A DNA stretch of 64,000 nt, from the NCBI RefSeq assembly GCF_003182095.1, contig NZ_QGTJ01000003.1:186001-250000 (forward strand), given 5' to 3'. Below, in pieces: positions 8,257 through 15,527 of this stretch. The translations under genes were made by a program, and so were the position numbers. Origin of the DNA: Plasticicumulans acidivorans. GTDB lineage: Bacteria > Pseudomonadota > Gammaproteobacteria > Competibacterales > Competibacteraceae. Positions within the stretch are counted from its first letter, which is position 1, and the number at the start of each line of letters is the position of its first letter. The notes beneath the pieces were generated by a model. The model was not told the origin of the DNA, made no database searches, and saw only the letters and a list, made by a program, of their open reading frames with translations.

Positions 8257-9477
8257 TCAGCCACGCGAACCGCGCGGTGCCGTCGGCACCACCGCCACCG
8301 GCGCCAGGGCATCACGACCATCATTGGCGGCGATGATGGCGTGGATGCGCTCACGGATACCGACCAGGGCCTGCGCATCGCCGGGCGCCTGCAGCGCAGG
8401 CTCGTCACGCTGCCCCACACTGGCCAGTTGTGCGCCGCTCTGATCGCTGACATCGACATCGACCTGCATCGACAGGCCCACGCGCAGCGGATGCTCGGCC
8501 AGCTGCTGCGGATCGAGCGAAACGCGCACCGGCACACGCTGCACGACCTTGATCCAGTTACCGCTGGCATTCTGCGCCGGCAGCAGGGCGAACGCGCCGC
8601 CGGTACCGGCACCGAGGCCGACCACACGGCCGTGATATTCCACCTTGCTGCCCCAGAGATCGGCGCTCAGCGTCACCGGCTGACCGATGCGCAGACGATC
8701 GAGCTGACTTTCCTTGAAGTTGGCGTCGACCCACAGGTGTGCCAGCGGAATGACGGCCAGCAGCGGTGTGCCTGCTTCGACATGCACGCCGACCTGCACC
8801 GTGCGCTTGGCGATCTGACCGTCGACCGGCGCAACGATGGAGGTACGGGCCAGCGCCAGCGCCGCCGCCTCGACACTGGCGGCAGCACGCTTCACATCCG
8901 GATGGGAATCGACGCTCGTGCCTTCGATCAGCACGCTGGTCGCCGCCAGCTGCTGATTGACGTTGGCCAGCTGCGCCTCGGCGGCACGGACGGCACTGCG
9001 TGCATGTTCGACCTCCTCCGCTGACACCGCGCCATTGCCGGCGAGTTTCTGCCGACGGGCAAGATCCTCACGTGCCTTGCTCAGATCCGCCTCCCGCGTC
9101 TGCACGCTGGCCTGCAGCGCATCGCGTGTTGCGAACAGCTGGCGGACATTGCGGACGGCACGCGCCAGTTCGGCCTCGGCGGCATCGAGCGCGACCCGGG
9201 CGTCAGCCGGATCGAGATCAACCAGCGTATCGCCGGCGCGCACCATTTCGGTGTCGTCGGCGCGCACGCTCAGCACGGAGCCACTGATGCGCGGGCTGAC
9301 GGTGACGACATCGCCCGCGACATACGCATCGTCGGTGCCCTCGAAATGACGGGCGCTGGTCCACCACCAGCCACCGGCCCCCGCCGCCGCCAGCGCGACG
9401 GCCACGGCCAGGCCCAGCAGCAGGGGACGGCGGCGGGATGGATGAATCGGTGTTTCAGCAGCGGATGGCTTGTTCAT
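8257..9477 (-). CDS. emrA: EmrA-like membrane fusion (HlyD family) protein
   Basis: A 406-aa periplasmic adaptor. It has a short cytoplasmic N-terminus, one membrane anchor (residues about 18-39, ending GAGGWWWTSARHFEG), the diagnostic TDDAYVAGDVVTVSPRISG lipoyl-type half motif, a long alpha-helical hairpin (about 95-215), the second lipoyl half (VAPVDGQIAKRTVQVGVHVE) and a beta-barrel C-terminus. The ATG used has an AGGAG site 7 bases upstream; the in-frame sequence before it looks non-coding and contains a regulatory motif. It would couple the adjacent EmrB transporter to an outer-membrane channel. Confidence 0.93.
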   Translation of the reverse strand: MNKPSAAETPIHPSRRRPLLLGLAVAVALAAAGAGGWWWTSARHFEGTDDAYVAGDVVTVSPRISGSVLSVRADDTEMVRAGDTLVDLDPADARVALDAAEAELARAVRNVRQLFATRDALQASVQTREADLSKAREDLARRQKLAGNGAVSAEEVEHARSAVRAAEAQLANVNQQLAATSVLIEGTSVDSHPDVKRAAASVEAAALALARTSIVAPVDGQIAKRTVQVGVHVEAGTPLLAVIPLAHLWVDANFKESQLDRLRIGQPVTLSADLWGSKVEYHGRVVGLGAGTGGAFALLPAQNASGNWIKVVQRVPVRVSLDPQQLAEHPLRVGLSMQVDVDVSDQSGAQLASVGQRDEPALQAPGDAQALVGIRERIHAIIAANDGRDALAPVAVVPTAPRGSRG

Positions 9478-9591
9478 CGTTGTTCTCCTGACTTTGGCGG
9501 CCTGTTTGCGGGGTGCGCCTGGCGGCAGGCGGCTCACGCCGCAGCTCGATGCACCAAACTGCATGGCTCGCACATATAGCTGATAAGTCTG

Positions 9592-9622
9592 TTACTGCCT
9601 ATCAATTTTCTGCCTAAGCAGT
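9592..9622. promoter_or_regulatory. Candidate second MarR operator upstream of emrAB
   Basis: On the minus strand this stretch reads ACTGCTTAGGCAGAAAATTG followed by ATAGGCAGTAA. It contains two direct GGCAG half-sites. The first, GGCAGAAAATT, is nearly the GGCAGAAATTA of the marR palindrome (10151-10179). It lies about 115 bases upstream of the emrA start, where the pump promoter should be. The dyad is imperfect, so this would be a weaker site. Confidence 0.45.
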
Positions 9623-9657
9623 TTAATGGACGTAATAAAGGCGCTCTTGAGCAGCTT

Positions 9658-10155
9658 TCAATTGTCTGCATTGGCGATGATGCGACGCAGATAGTCTTTG
9701 AGATCAGCCAGCTCATCGGTCGAAAAGCCGCGCAGATGCTTGTTCAAGACCTTGACGGCAATGGCCGGCAGCAAATCACAGAGGGCATGCCCTTCCGGCG
9801 TGATGCTCAGCCGCACGACGCGACGGTCATCACAGCAGCGCACACGACGCACCAGCCCCTTGGCTTCCAGACGGTCGAGCATGCGCGTCATCGCGCCGGT
9901 ATCGGTGCCGATACTGCGGCAGAGTTCGCCTGCCGTATCCCCTTTACCGTTGGCGAGATGGAGTAGCGTCGCCCACTGCGCACCGGTGATGCCATGTGGC
10001 GCCATCTCGGCATCGACCATTGCGGTCAGCCGACTTTTAGCCTGGCCCAGCAGGTAGCCGACACTGTCATCAAGCGTGTAATTAGCCACGGTATACAGCT
10101 CGCCGCTCTGCCGATCTTGCCTGGTATCGTGATCCATACGGGATTTCGCGTGCAT
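9658..10155 (-). CDS. MarR-family repressor of the EmrAB-type pump
   Basis: A 165-aa winged-helix regulator of the EmrR/SlyA type. N- and C-terminal dimer helices flank a wHTH (TGAQWATLLHLANGKGDTAG, then TGAMTRMLDRLEAKGLVRR) and a wing with the CCDDRRVVRLSITPEG signature. It is encoded just upstream of, and in the same direction as, emrA. A perfect palindrome overlaps its own promoter, so it is probably autoregulated. Two ATGs are possible (at 10155 and 10137). The predicted transcript start falls at about 10155, so the longer form would be leaderless. A GTG at 10089 also fits the shortest family members. Ligand-induced release, by drugs or phenolics, is the usual mode. Confidence 0.9.
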   Translation of the reverse strand: MHAKSRMDHDTRQDRQSGELYTVANYTLDDSVGYLLGQAKSRLTAMVDAEMAPHGITGAQWATLLHLANGKGDTAGELCRSIGTDTGAMTRMLDRLEAKGLVRRVRCCDDRRVVRLSITPEGHALCDLLPAIAVKVLNKHLRGFSTDELADLKDYLRRIIANADN

Positions 10156-10179
10156 GGGCAGAAATTATCTGCCCATGCA
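10151..10179. promoter_or_regulatory. Perfect 12-bp inverted repeat, MarR operator
   Basis: TGCATGGGCAGA, a 5-base AATTA spacer, then TCTGCCCATGCA: both arms match exactly. On the minus strand the dyad covers the -10 element and the predicted +1 of the marR promoter. Arm length and placement are what a MarR dimer needs to block RNA polymerase. Confidence 0.8.
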
Positions 10180-10190
10180 GATATTGTCAA
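10162..10190 (-). promoter_or_regulatory. Sigma-70 promoter of the marR gene
   Basis: On the minus strand TTGACA (10190-10185), a 17-base spacer and TAATTT (10167-10162). The -35 is perfect and the spacer optimal. Transcription should start near 10155, which is the first base of the upstream ATG. Confidence 0.7.
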
Positions 10191-10361
10191 GTCAGATCTG
10201 CTGCTACGCAACACACAGCCACGATGCAACGCCGAAACGGCCACGCACCAGACACCTCACCCGCGCACCGGTGGCGTCAGACATCTTCGTCGCCGGACCA
10301 TAGCCATCCTGCAACTGTATCGCACAGACCTTCGATGCGGCCGCTGCATAACGGCGGCGGT

Positions 10362-10613
10362 TCAGGCGGCTGCGACGCGCTCGCAGAGATACGCCTCACA
10401 GCCCTTCAGCGTCGACAGTTTCGGGTAATCAAAATCGAAGATCGTGACTTTCAGCTCCTTTTCCAAGCCCATCATCAGGCGCAGAAAGTCGATTGAATCG
10501 ATTTCAAATTGGTCATGGAAGCTGACATTCGGGTCGATGTCAGCGGCGCTGGATTCGGGAGCAATCTCTCCGAGCAAGCGCAGGATGGTTTCACGGACTT
10601 GTTCAGCGGACAT
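10362..10613 (-). CDS. Acyl carrier protein
   Basis: An 83-aa acidic four-helix protein with the phosphopantetheine attachment Ser40 in FEIDSIDFLRLM. Length and the second-half pattern (FDFDYPKLSTLKGCEAYL) are typical of stand-alone ACPs. It carries a 4'-phosphopantetheine arm that shuttles acyl groups. No fatty-acid, polyketide or lipoyl genes adjoin it, and the neighbouring acetyl-CoA synthetase is separated by a hairpin and an AT-rich gap. It is therefore a specialised or secondary ACP rather than the housekeeping acpP, which normally sits beside fabF. The partner enzyme is unknown. Confidence 0.88.
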   Translation of the reverse strand: MSAEQVRETILRLLGEIAPESSAADIDPNVSFHDQFEIDSIDFLRLMMGLEKELKVTIFDFDYPKLSTLKGCEAYLCERVAAA

Positions 10614-10619
10614 GGTGGT

Positions 10620-10823
10620 GTACCTCAGCGGTATTTTAGTAAGTGGTCGTAAGGGGCGTTCCTTGTCTTGTGCTGGGCATTATATGCCATACAGGCATTT
10701 TTGCTGCATTGCAGTATAAAATATTCAACATGATGATTGCGCAATCATCCATTCAAAAACAAAGTATTACATACAGCAAAATTGGTCTGTCCAATCTTTT
10801 TGATACAACTTTGTAAATGCCTG
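10620..10823. promoter_or_regulatory. AT-rich gap with stacked palindromes between ACP and acs genes
   Basis: About 200 bases, markedly richer in A+T than the flanks. It holds ATGCC-ATACA-GGCAT (10684-10698, followed by TTTT), CTGCA-T-TGCAG (10704-10714) and an 18-base perfect palindrome GATGATTGC-GCAATCATC (10732-10749). TATAAT on the minus strand (10683-10678) is a likely -10 for the ACP gene, but its -35 is poor. The palindromes look like regulator sites. Confidence 0.5.
10781..10795 (-). terminator. Stem-loop after acs
   Basis: ATTGG-5-CCAAT, flanked by A and T runs on both sides (CAAA...CTTTTT), begins 28 bases after the acs stop codon. Reading the minus strand it is followed by TTTGC. 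The stem is short but AT context makes it a plausible factor-independent terminator separating acs from the ACP gene. Confidence 0.4.
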
Positions 10824-12566
10824 TCACGCACCATCGGACGACTCCAGCGTGGAAAGATCACCTTCCGGCAGGCCGAGTTCGCGGGCACGCAGCAGGCGCC
10901 GCATGATTTTGCCGCTACGGTTGCGCGGCAGGTTGGCGACGAACTCCAGTTCGCGTGGCGCGACGGCGGGCCCCAGACGCAGACGCGCATGCCCGATCAG
11001 CGTCTTGCGCAGGGCATCGTCCCCCGCATAACCGGGCTTGAGCGCCACGAATGCCTTGATGGTTTCTCCTGCGAAGGGATCGGGCTTGCCGATGACACCC
11101 GCCTCGGCCACTGCCGGATGTTCCATCAGTACGCTTTCGACTTCGAACGGACCGATCAGATGCCCCGAAGTCTTGATGACATCGTCACTGCGACCGACGA
11201 ACCAGTAGTAACCGTCGGCATCCCGACTGACGAGATCACCGGACAGATACCAGCCATCGACGAAACAGGCGGCGTAGCGTTCCGGCTCATGCAGATAGGT
11301 GCGAAACATCGACGGCCAGCCGGCGCGCAGGGCCAGCTCTCCTTCTTCACCGACCCCGAGAAACTCCAGCCCGCCTTCGCGACGCCGGCGTACGACCGCG
11401 GCTTCGATCCCCGGGAGAGGGCAACCCATCGAGCCCGGGCGTACCGGCTGGCAACCGTAATTGGCGACCATGATCGCGCCGGTCTCGGTCTGCCACCAGG
11501 TATCGTGAAACGGCTTGCCGAAGGTGTTGTTCCCCCAGATCACGCCTTCCGGATTCAGCGGCTCGCCGACGCTCGCCATCAGACGTAGGGCGGAGAGGTC
11601 ACGACCGGCGATCGCCGTGGCACCGATTTTCATCAGCATGCGAATCGCCGTCGGCGCGGTGTACCAGACATTGACGCGTTGCTCTTCGAGGATCTGATAC
11701 CAGCGTGCGGCATCGAATTCGGCCTCATCGACGACCATCGTCACGCCATTGACCAGTGGCGCGATCAGGCCGTAGGAAATGCCGGTCACCCAACCGGGAT
11801 CGGCCGTACACCAGTAGACGTCGCCCGCACGCAGATCCAGTACCGCGCGCCCGCTGTAAGCATGAGCCACCACGGCCTCATGCACATGCAGTGCACCTTT
11901 GGGCGCTCCGGTAGTGCCACTGGTGAAATGCAGCAATGCCGGGGCGTCCGGCGCGGTCGCAGCGGTCGGAAAATCAGGCTCGCCCTGTTCCAGCAAGGCT
12001 TCGAGGTGATAAGTCCCTTCGACGTCATCACCGACCGTCAGCACATGCTCAAGGCGCGGCAGCTGCGGCAGCAGTGCAGCAACCTTGCGCGTGTACAACT
12101 GCGGTGTGGTGACGAGCAAGCGCGCACCGCTTTTTTCCAGGCGGGTCTGGATGGGTTCGGGACCGAACGCGGAAAACAGCGGACAGAACACCACCCCCGC
12201 CTTGAGTGCGCCCAGCGCCGCGATGTACAAGGCCGGCACCCGGCCGGCGAGTACGGCAATACAATCACCCTGCCGGATGCCTAGACGTTCGAGCACGCAG
12301 GCGAAACGGGCAATGTCGGCGGACAAACGGGCGTAGCTGTAATCGATGCGTTCACCGCTTTTGCCGAGCCAGCGTATTGCCACCCGCTCGCCATGCCCCT
12401 GCGCCACATGACGATCAACCGCTTCATGGGCGATGTTGAGCCCGCCGCCCGGCAGCCCGGCGAGCGTCGCCCGTGCCTGCGGCCAGTCGAAATGCACCCG
12501 CGCCGACGCATAGTCGGGCAGATTCCATGGCGTGCTGGCATGCTTGTCGATGATGGTCTGCGTCAT
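10824..12566 (-). CDS. acsA: Acetyl-CoA synthetase (AMP-forming)
   Basis: A 580-aa adenylate-forming ligase making acetyl-CoA from acetate, ATP and CoA via acetyl-AMP. Motifs: A3 P-loop [14 protein letters not shown] (211-224), WWQTETGA (357-364), [20 protein letters not shown] (440-459), [18 protein letters not shown] (461-478), and the catalytic C-terminal Lys553 inside PRNRSGK (547-553), an exact PX4GK acetylation motif. The size is nearer Bacillus AcsA-type enzymes (about 570 aa) than E. coli Acs (652), so other short acyl acids are possible substrates. The start MTQTIIDK is favoured; 33 upstream codons look non-coding. It is divergent from the acetyltransferase gene that probably silences it. 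Confidence 0.9.
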   Translation of the reverse strand: MTQTIIDKHASTPWNLPDYASARVHFDWPQARATLAGLPGGGLNIAHEAVDRHVAQGHGERVAIRWLGKSGERIDYSYARLSADIARFACVLERLGIRQGDCIAVLAGRVPALYIAALGALKAGVVFCPLFSAFGPEPIQTRLEKSGARLLVTTPQLYTRKVAALLPQLPRLEHVLTVGDDVEGTYHLEALLEQGEPDFPTAATAPDAPALLHFTSGTTGAPKGALHVHEAVVAHAYSGRAVLDLRAGDVYWCTADPGWVTGISYGLIAPLVNGVTMVVDEAEFDAARWYQILEEQRVNVWYTAPTAIRMLMKIGATAIAGRDLSALRLMASVGEPLNPEGVIWGNNTFGKPFHDTWWQTETGAIMVANYGCQPVRPGSMGCPLPGIEAAVVRRRREGGLEFLGVGEEGELALRAGWPSMFRTYLHEPERYAACFVDGWYLSGDLVSRDADGYYWFVGRSDDVIKTSGHLIGPFEVESVLMEHPAVAEAGVIGKPDPFAGETIKAFVALKPGYAGDDALRKTLIGHARLRLGPAVAPRELEFVANLPRNRSGKIMRRLLRARELGLPEGDLSTLESSDGA

Positions 12567-12650
12567 CCGAAACTCCGAAACGGTGGCAGGTAGCGAAAAA
12601 TGATAGGCGCCGCAAACTCGAAGATGCTGCCGGGCGAGCACAAGAGACAC

Positions 12651-12666
12651 GTTGACGCCTGTCAAC
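12651..12666. promoter_or_regulatory. Palindrome and acs promoter in the acs/pat divergent region
   Basis: GTTGAC-GCCT-GTCAAC is a perfect 16-base palindrome overlapping a second dyad, CCTGT-CA-ACAGG (12658-12669). The minus-strand strand of the right arm reads TTGACA, a perfect -35 for acs, with TGTGCT as a weak -10 after 17 bases. The site lies 85 bases from the acs start and 94 bases from the pat start, so a bound regulator could control both. Confidence 0.45.
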
Positions 12667-12759
12667 AGGTCTGGCGAGACGCTCGACTACACTTTTAAAG
12701 ATATGTGCGTCATTTCCCCCGTCGCACAGCCCTTTCCAAATTCACGGACGTAACAGCCC

Positions 12760-15405
12760 ATGACCATCCGCAATCTCGACTTCCTGTTCAAGCCGCGATC
12801 GGTCGCGATTATCGGCAAGGGCGGCAAGGACGACGCACCTGACGCCCACCTGGTATCGAACCTGATGCGCCAGGGATTCAACGGCCCCATCATGCCGCTC
12901 AACCCGGACCGCACCGCGCTGCGCGGGATCCTTTGTTACAAGGATCTCGCCAGCCTGCCGATAGCTCCGGACCTTGCCGTGATCACCACCCCCATGGCCG
13001 GTGCCCCGGCGCTGATCAGCGGCCTCGGTGAACTCGGCACGCGGGCAGTACTGTTGCTCAACGAGGAATTGCTGAAGAGCTTCGAGGACGGCGGCACGGC
13101 GATGCGCCAGGCGCTGCTCGACGCGGCCAAGCCGAACCTGATCCGCATTGCCGGTCCTGATTCATTTGGATTGGCCGCACCGCGCGCCGGTCTCAACGTC
13201 ACCCTCGGGCACACGCCAATCCTGCCCGGCAGCCTTGCCCTGCTGTCGCAGTCGTGCGCCATCACCCGGGCGGTACTGGACTGGGCGGCAGGCCACCATA
13301 TCGGCTTTTCGCATGTGCTGTCGGTCGGTGCGAAAATCGATGTCGACTTCGGCGACATGCTCGACTACCTCGCCCGCGACGGACACGTGAAGTCGATCCT
13401 GCTGTACCTCGAATCGATTCACGATGCGCGCAAGTTCATGTCGGCAGCGCGCGCCGCGGCCCGCGTCAAGCCGGTCATCGTGCTGCGGCCGAGCAAGTAC
13501 CGCAACAATCCGGCCGAAGATGCGGTGTACGACTCGGCGTTCCGCCGCGCCGGTATCCTGCGCGTCAGCTCGATCGAGCAGCTGTTCAACTCGGTCGAGG
13601 CGCTCGGCACCGCCAAGCCCGTCTACAACAACCGTTTGGCGGTGGTCGGCAACAGCCGCGCCATCAGCCTGCTCGCTACGGAAACCCTGGACTCCGGTGG
13701 CGGCCAGCTGGCTCAGTTCAATGAAGATGCTCAGGCCGCACTGGCCAAGATCCTGCCGCGCGGCACCCGCATCGAAAACCCGCTCGACCTCGGCGACGCC
13801 GCCAACGGCGAGCGCTATGTCGGCGTGCTCGACGTGCTGCTCGAAGCCACCGGCGTCGACTGCGTGCTGATGCTGCATTCCCCCATCTCACCGGAAGCCG
13901 ACCTCGCCGCCGCACGCGCCGTCGCTACGCGGGCAGCCAAAGCCCGGCGCCTGGTCATCACCAGCTGGCTCGGCGCGGATTCCGCGCATACGGCCCGCGA
14001 TGTGTTCAAGAAAGCTCAGGTCGCGACTTACGATCATCCCGGCGATGCCGTCGCCGCGTTCATCCGCATCGCTCAGCACCGTCGCAATCTCGACCTGCTG
14101 ATGGAAACGCCGCCGTCGATACCGGAATCCTTCACGGCTGACACCAAGCGCGCGCAGGCGATCCTGACCCGGGCGCTGGCTGAAGGGCGCTCGCGCCTGA
14201 GCCTGTATGAGGCCATGCAGGTACTCGATGCCTACTGCATTCCCACAGTGGACACGCGCGCGGCCGCAACACCCGACGAAGCCGCAGCGCTGTATGCGGT
14301 GTTCGGCGGTATGGTCACACTGAAGATCCTTTCACCTGACATCGACAGCAAATCCGAGGTCGGTGGCGTTGCCATGTGGCTGGATTCAGCCGCAGCCGTA
14401 CAGACAGAAGCCCAGGCGATGATCGCCCGCGTGCGCGAGATCGAGCCCGATGCCCGCATCGAAGGCTTTGTCGTGCAACCGATGCTGGCGCGTGCAGGCG
14501 CCTACGAGCTGGCGCTGGGCATGCGCACCGGTGACACCTTCGGTCCGCTGATCCGTTTCGGCCATGGCGGTACCGAGGCCGACTCCATCAATGACAAGGC
14601 TTGGGCGCTGCCACCGCTGAACATGGCACTGGCTCAAGAGCTGATGTCACGCACCCGCATCGCCGGCATGCTCAAGTCCAGCCGTGCCCGTGCCGCCGAC
14701 ACCGATGCCGTGGCACTCACGCTGATCAAGATTTCGCAGATGGCCGTCGAACTCGGTGAGCTGTGGGACCTGGACATCAACCCGCTGCGCGTATCCGGCA
14801 AGGGGGTGATCGCCCTCGACGCGACGATCCGTGTCGCACCCTACCACGGCAAACGCGCGCGCGACCGGCTGGCGATCCGCCCGTATCCGAGCGAGCTGCA
14901 GCAGGACTTCTCGCTGCCCGATGGCCGCGGCCTGCGTCTGCGCCCGATCGTGCCGGAAGACGAGCCGCCGCTGCAGAATCTGGTCAAGCGCATGCCGCCG
15001 GAGGAGCTTCGCCTGCGCTTCTTCCAGCCGATCCGCGAGCTCTCGCATGCCATGGCTGCGCGGCTGACACAGCTCGACTACTACCGCGAAATGGCGCTGG
15101 TCGTCTCCGGCCGTGAAACACCAGGAAAAGCCGACATCTACGGTGTCGTGCGCATCACCTGCGATCCGGACATGGATCGCGCCGAATACGCGATCCTTGT
15201 CGATCACGGTATGACCGGCATGGGCCTCGGCCCGATGCTGATGCGCCGCATCATCGACTACGCCCGCCTGCGCGGCATCACCGAAATCTATGGTGAAGTG
15301 CTGTGGGAAAATGAAGGCATGCTCAAGCTCTGTCGCGCGCTCGGTTTTACCGTCAAAGCCAGCGCTGACGATCCGGGCATCATGCACGTGAGCTTTAAGC
15401 CGTAG
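12760..15405 (+). CDS. pat: Pat/YfiQ-type protein lysine acetyltransferase
   Basis: An 881-aa fusion. Its N-terminal part resembles acyl-CoA synthetase (NDP-forming): CoA-binding (FLFKPRSVAIIGKGG, residues 5-19), a succinyl-CoA-ligase-like flavodoxin part, then an ATP-grasp region (about 470-700). A GNAT acetyltransferase domain ends it (about 725-881, with the acetyl-CoA loop GMTGMGLGPMLM). Salmonella Pat and E. coli PatZ have this order and length. Pat acetylates the catalytic lysine of AMP-forming acyl-CoA synthetases and shuts them off. The divergent acs gene next door has the required PX4GK motif, so Acs is the expected target. A sirtuin-type deacetylase is not in the window. Confidence 0.92.
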   Translation: MTIRNLDFLFKPRSVAIIGKGGKDDAPDAHLVSNLMRQGFNGPIMPLNPDRTALRGILCYKDLASLPIAPDLAVITTPMAGAPALISGLGELGTRAVLLLNEELLKSFEDGGTAMRQALLDAAKPNLIRIAGPDSFGLAAPRAGLNVTLGHTPILPGSLALLSQSCAITRAVLDWAAGHHIGFSHVLSVGAKIDVDFGDMLDYLARDGHVKSILLYLESIHDARKFMSAARAAARVKPVIVLRPSKYRNNPAEDAVYDSAFRRAGILRVSSIEQLFNSVEALGTAKPVYNNRLAVVGNSRAISLLATETLDSGGGQLAQFNEDAQAALAKILPRGTRIENPLDLGDAANGERYVGVLDVLLEATGVDCVLMLHSPISPEADLAAARAVATRAAKARRLVITSWLGADSAHTARDVFKKAQVATYDHPGDAVAAFIRIAQHRRNLDLLMETPPSIPESFTADTKRAQAILTRALAEGRSRLSLYEAMQVLDAYCIPTVDTRAAATPDEAAALYAVFGGMVTLKILSPDIDSKSEVGGVAMWLDSAAAVQTEAQAMIARVREIEPDARIEGFVVQPMLARAGAYELALGMRTGDTFGPLIRFGHGGTEADSINDKAWALPPLNMALAQELMSRTRIAGMLKSSRARAADTDAVALTLIKISQMAVELGELWDLDINPLRVSGKGVIALDATIRVAPYHGKRARDRLAIRPYPSELQQDFSLPDGRGLRLRPIVPEDEPPLQNLVKRMPPEELRLRFFQPIRELSHAMAARLTQLDYYREMALVVSGRETPGKADIYGVVRITCDPDMDRAEYAILVDHGMTGMGLGPMLMRRIIDYARLRGITEIYGEVLWENEGMLKLCRALGFTVKASADDPGIMHVSFKP

Positions 15406-15426
15406 GCACCCTGCCTGTGCCGGTGA

Positions 15427-15462
15427 GCAACCGGCCCGATGGCAAAGCATCGGGCCGGTTGC
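15427..15462. terminator. Bidirectional terminator between pat and ppk1
   Basis: GCAACCGGCCCGATG, the loop GCAAAG and CATCGGGCCGGTTGC form a perfect 15-bp stem. It starts 22 bases after pat and lies 66 bases after the stop of the convergent ppk1. T-runs are absent on both sides, but the stem is very stable and the position is right for both genes. Confidence 0.7.
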
Positions 15463-15527
15463 CGCGGCGGCGGGTGTAAGCCTCAAAGCGCGCCGGCCAT
15501 ATGTGCAGGCGCTGCAGTTTTTATCGC

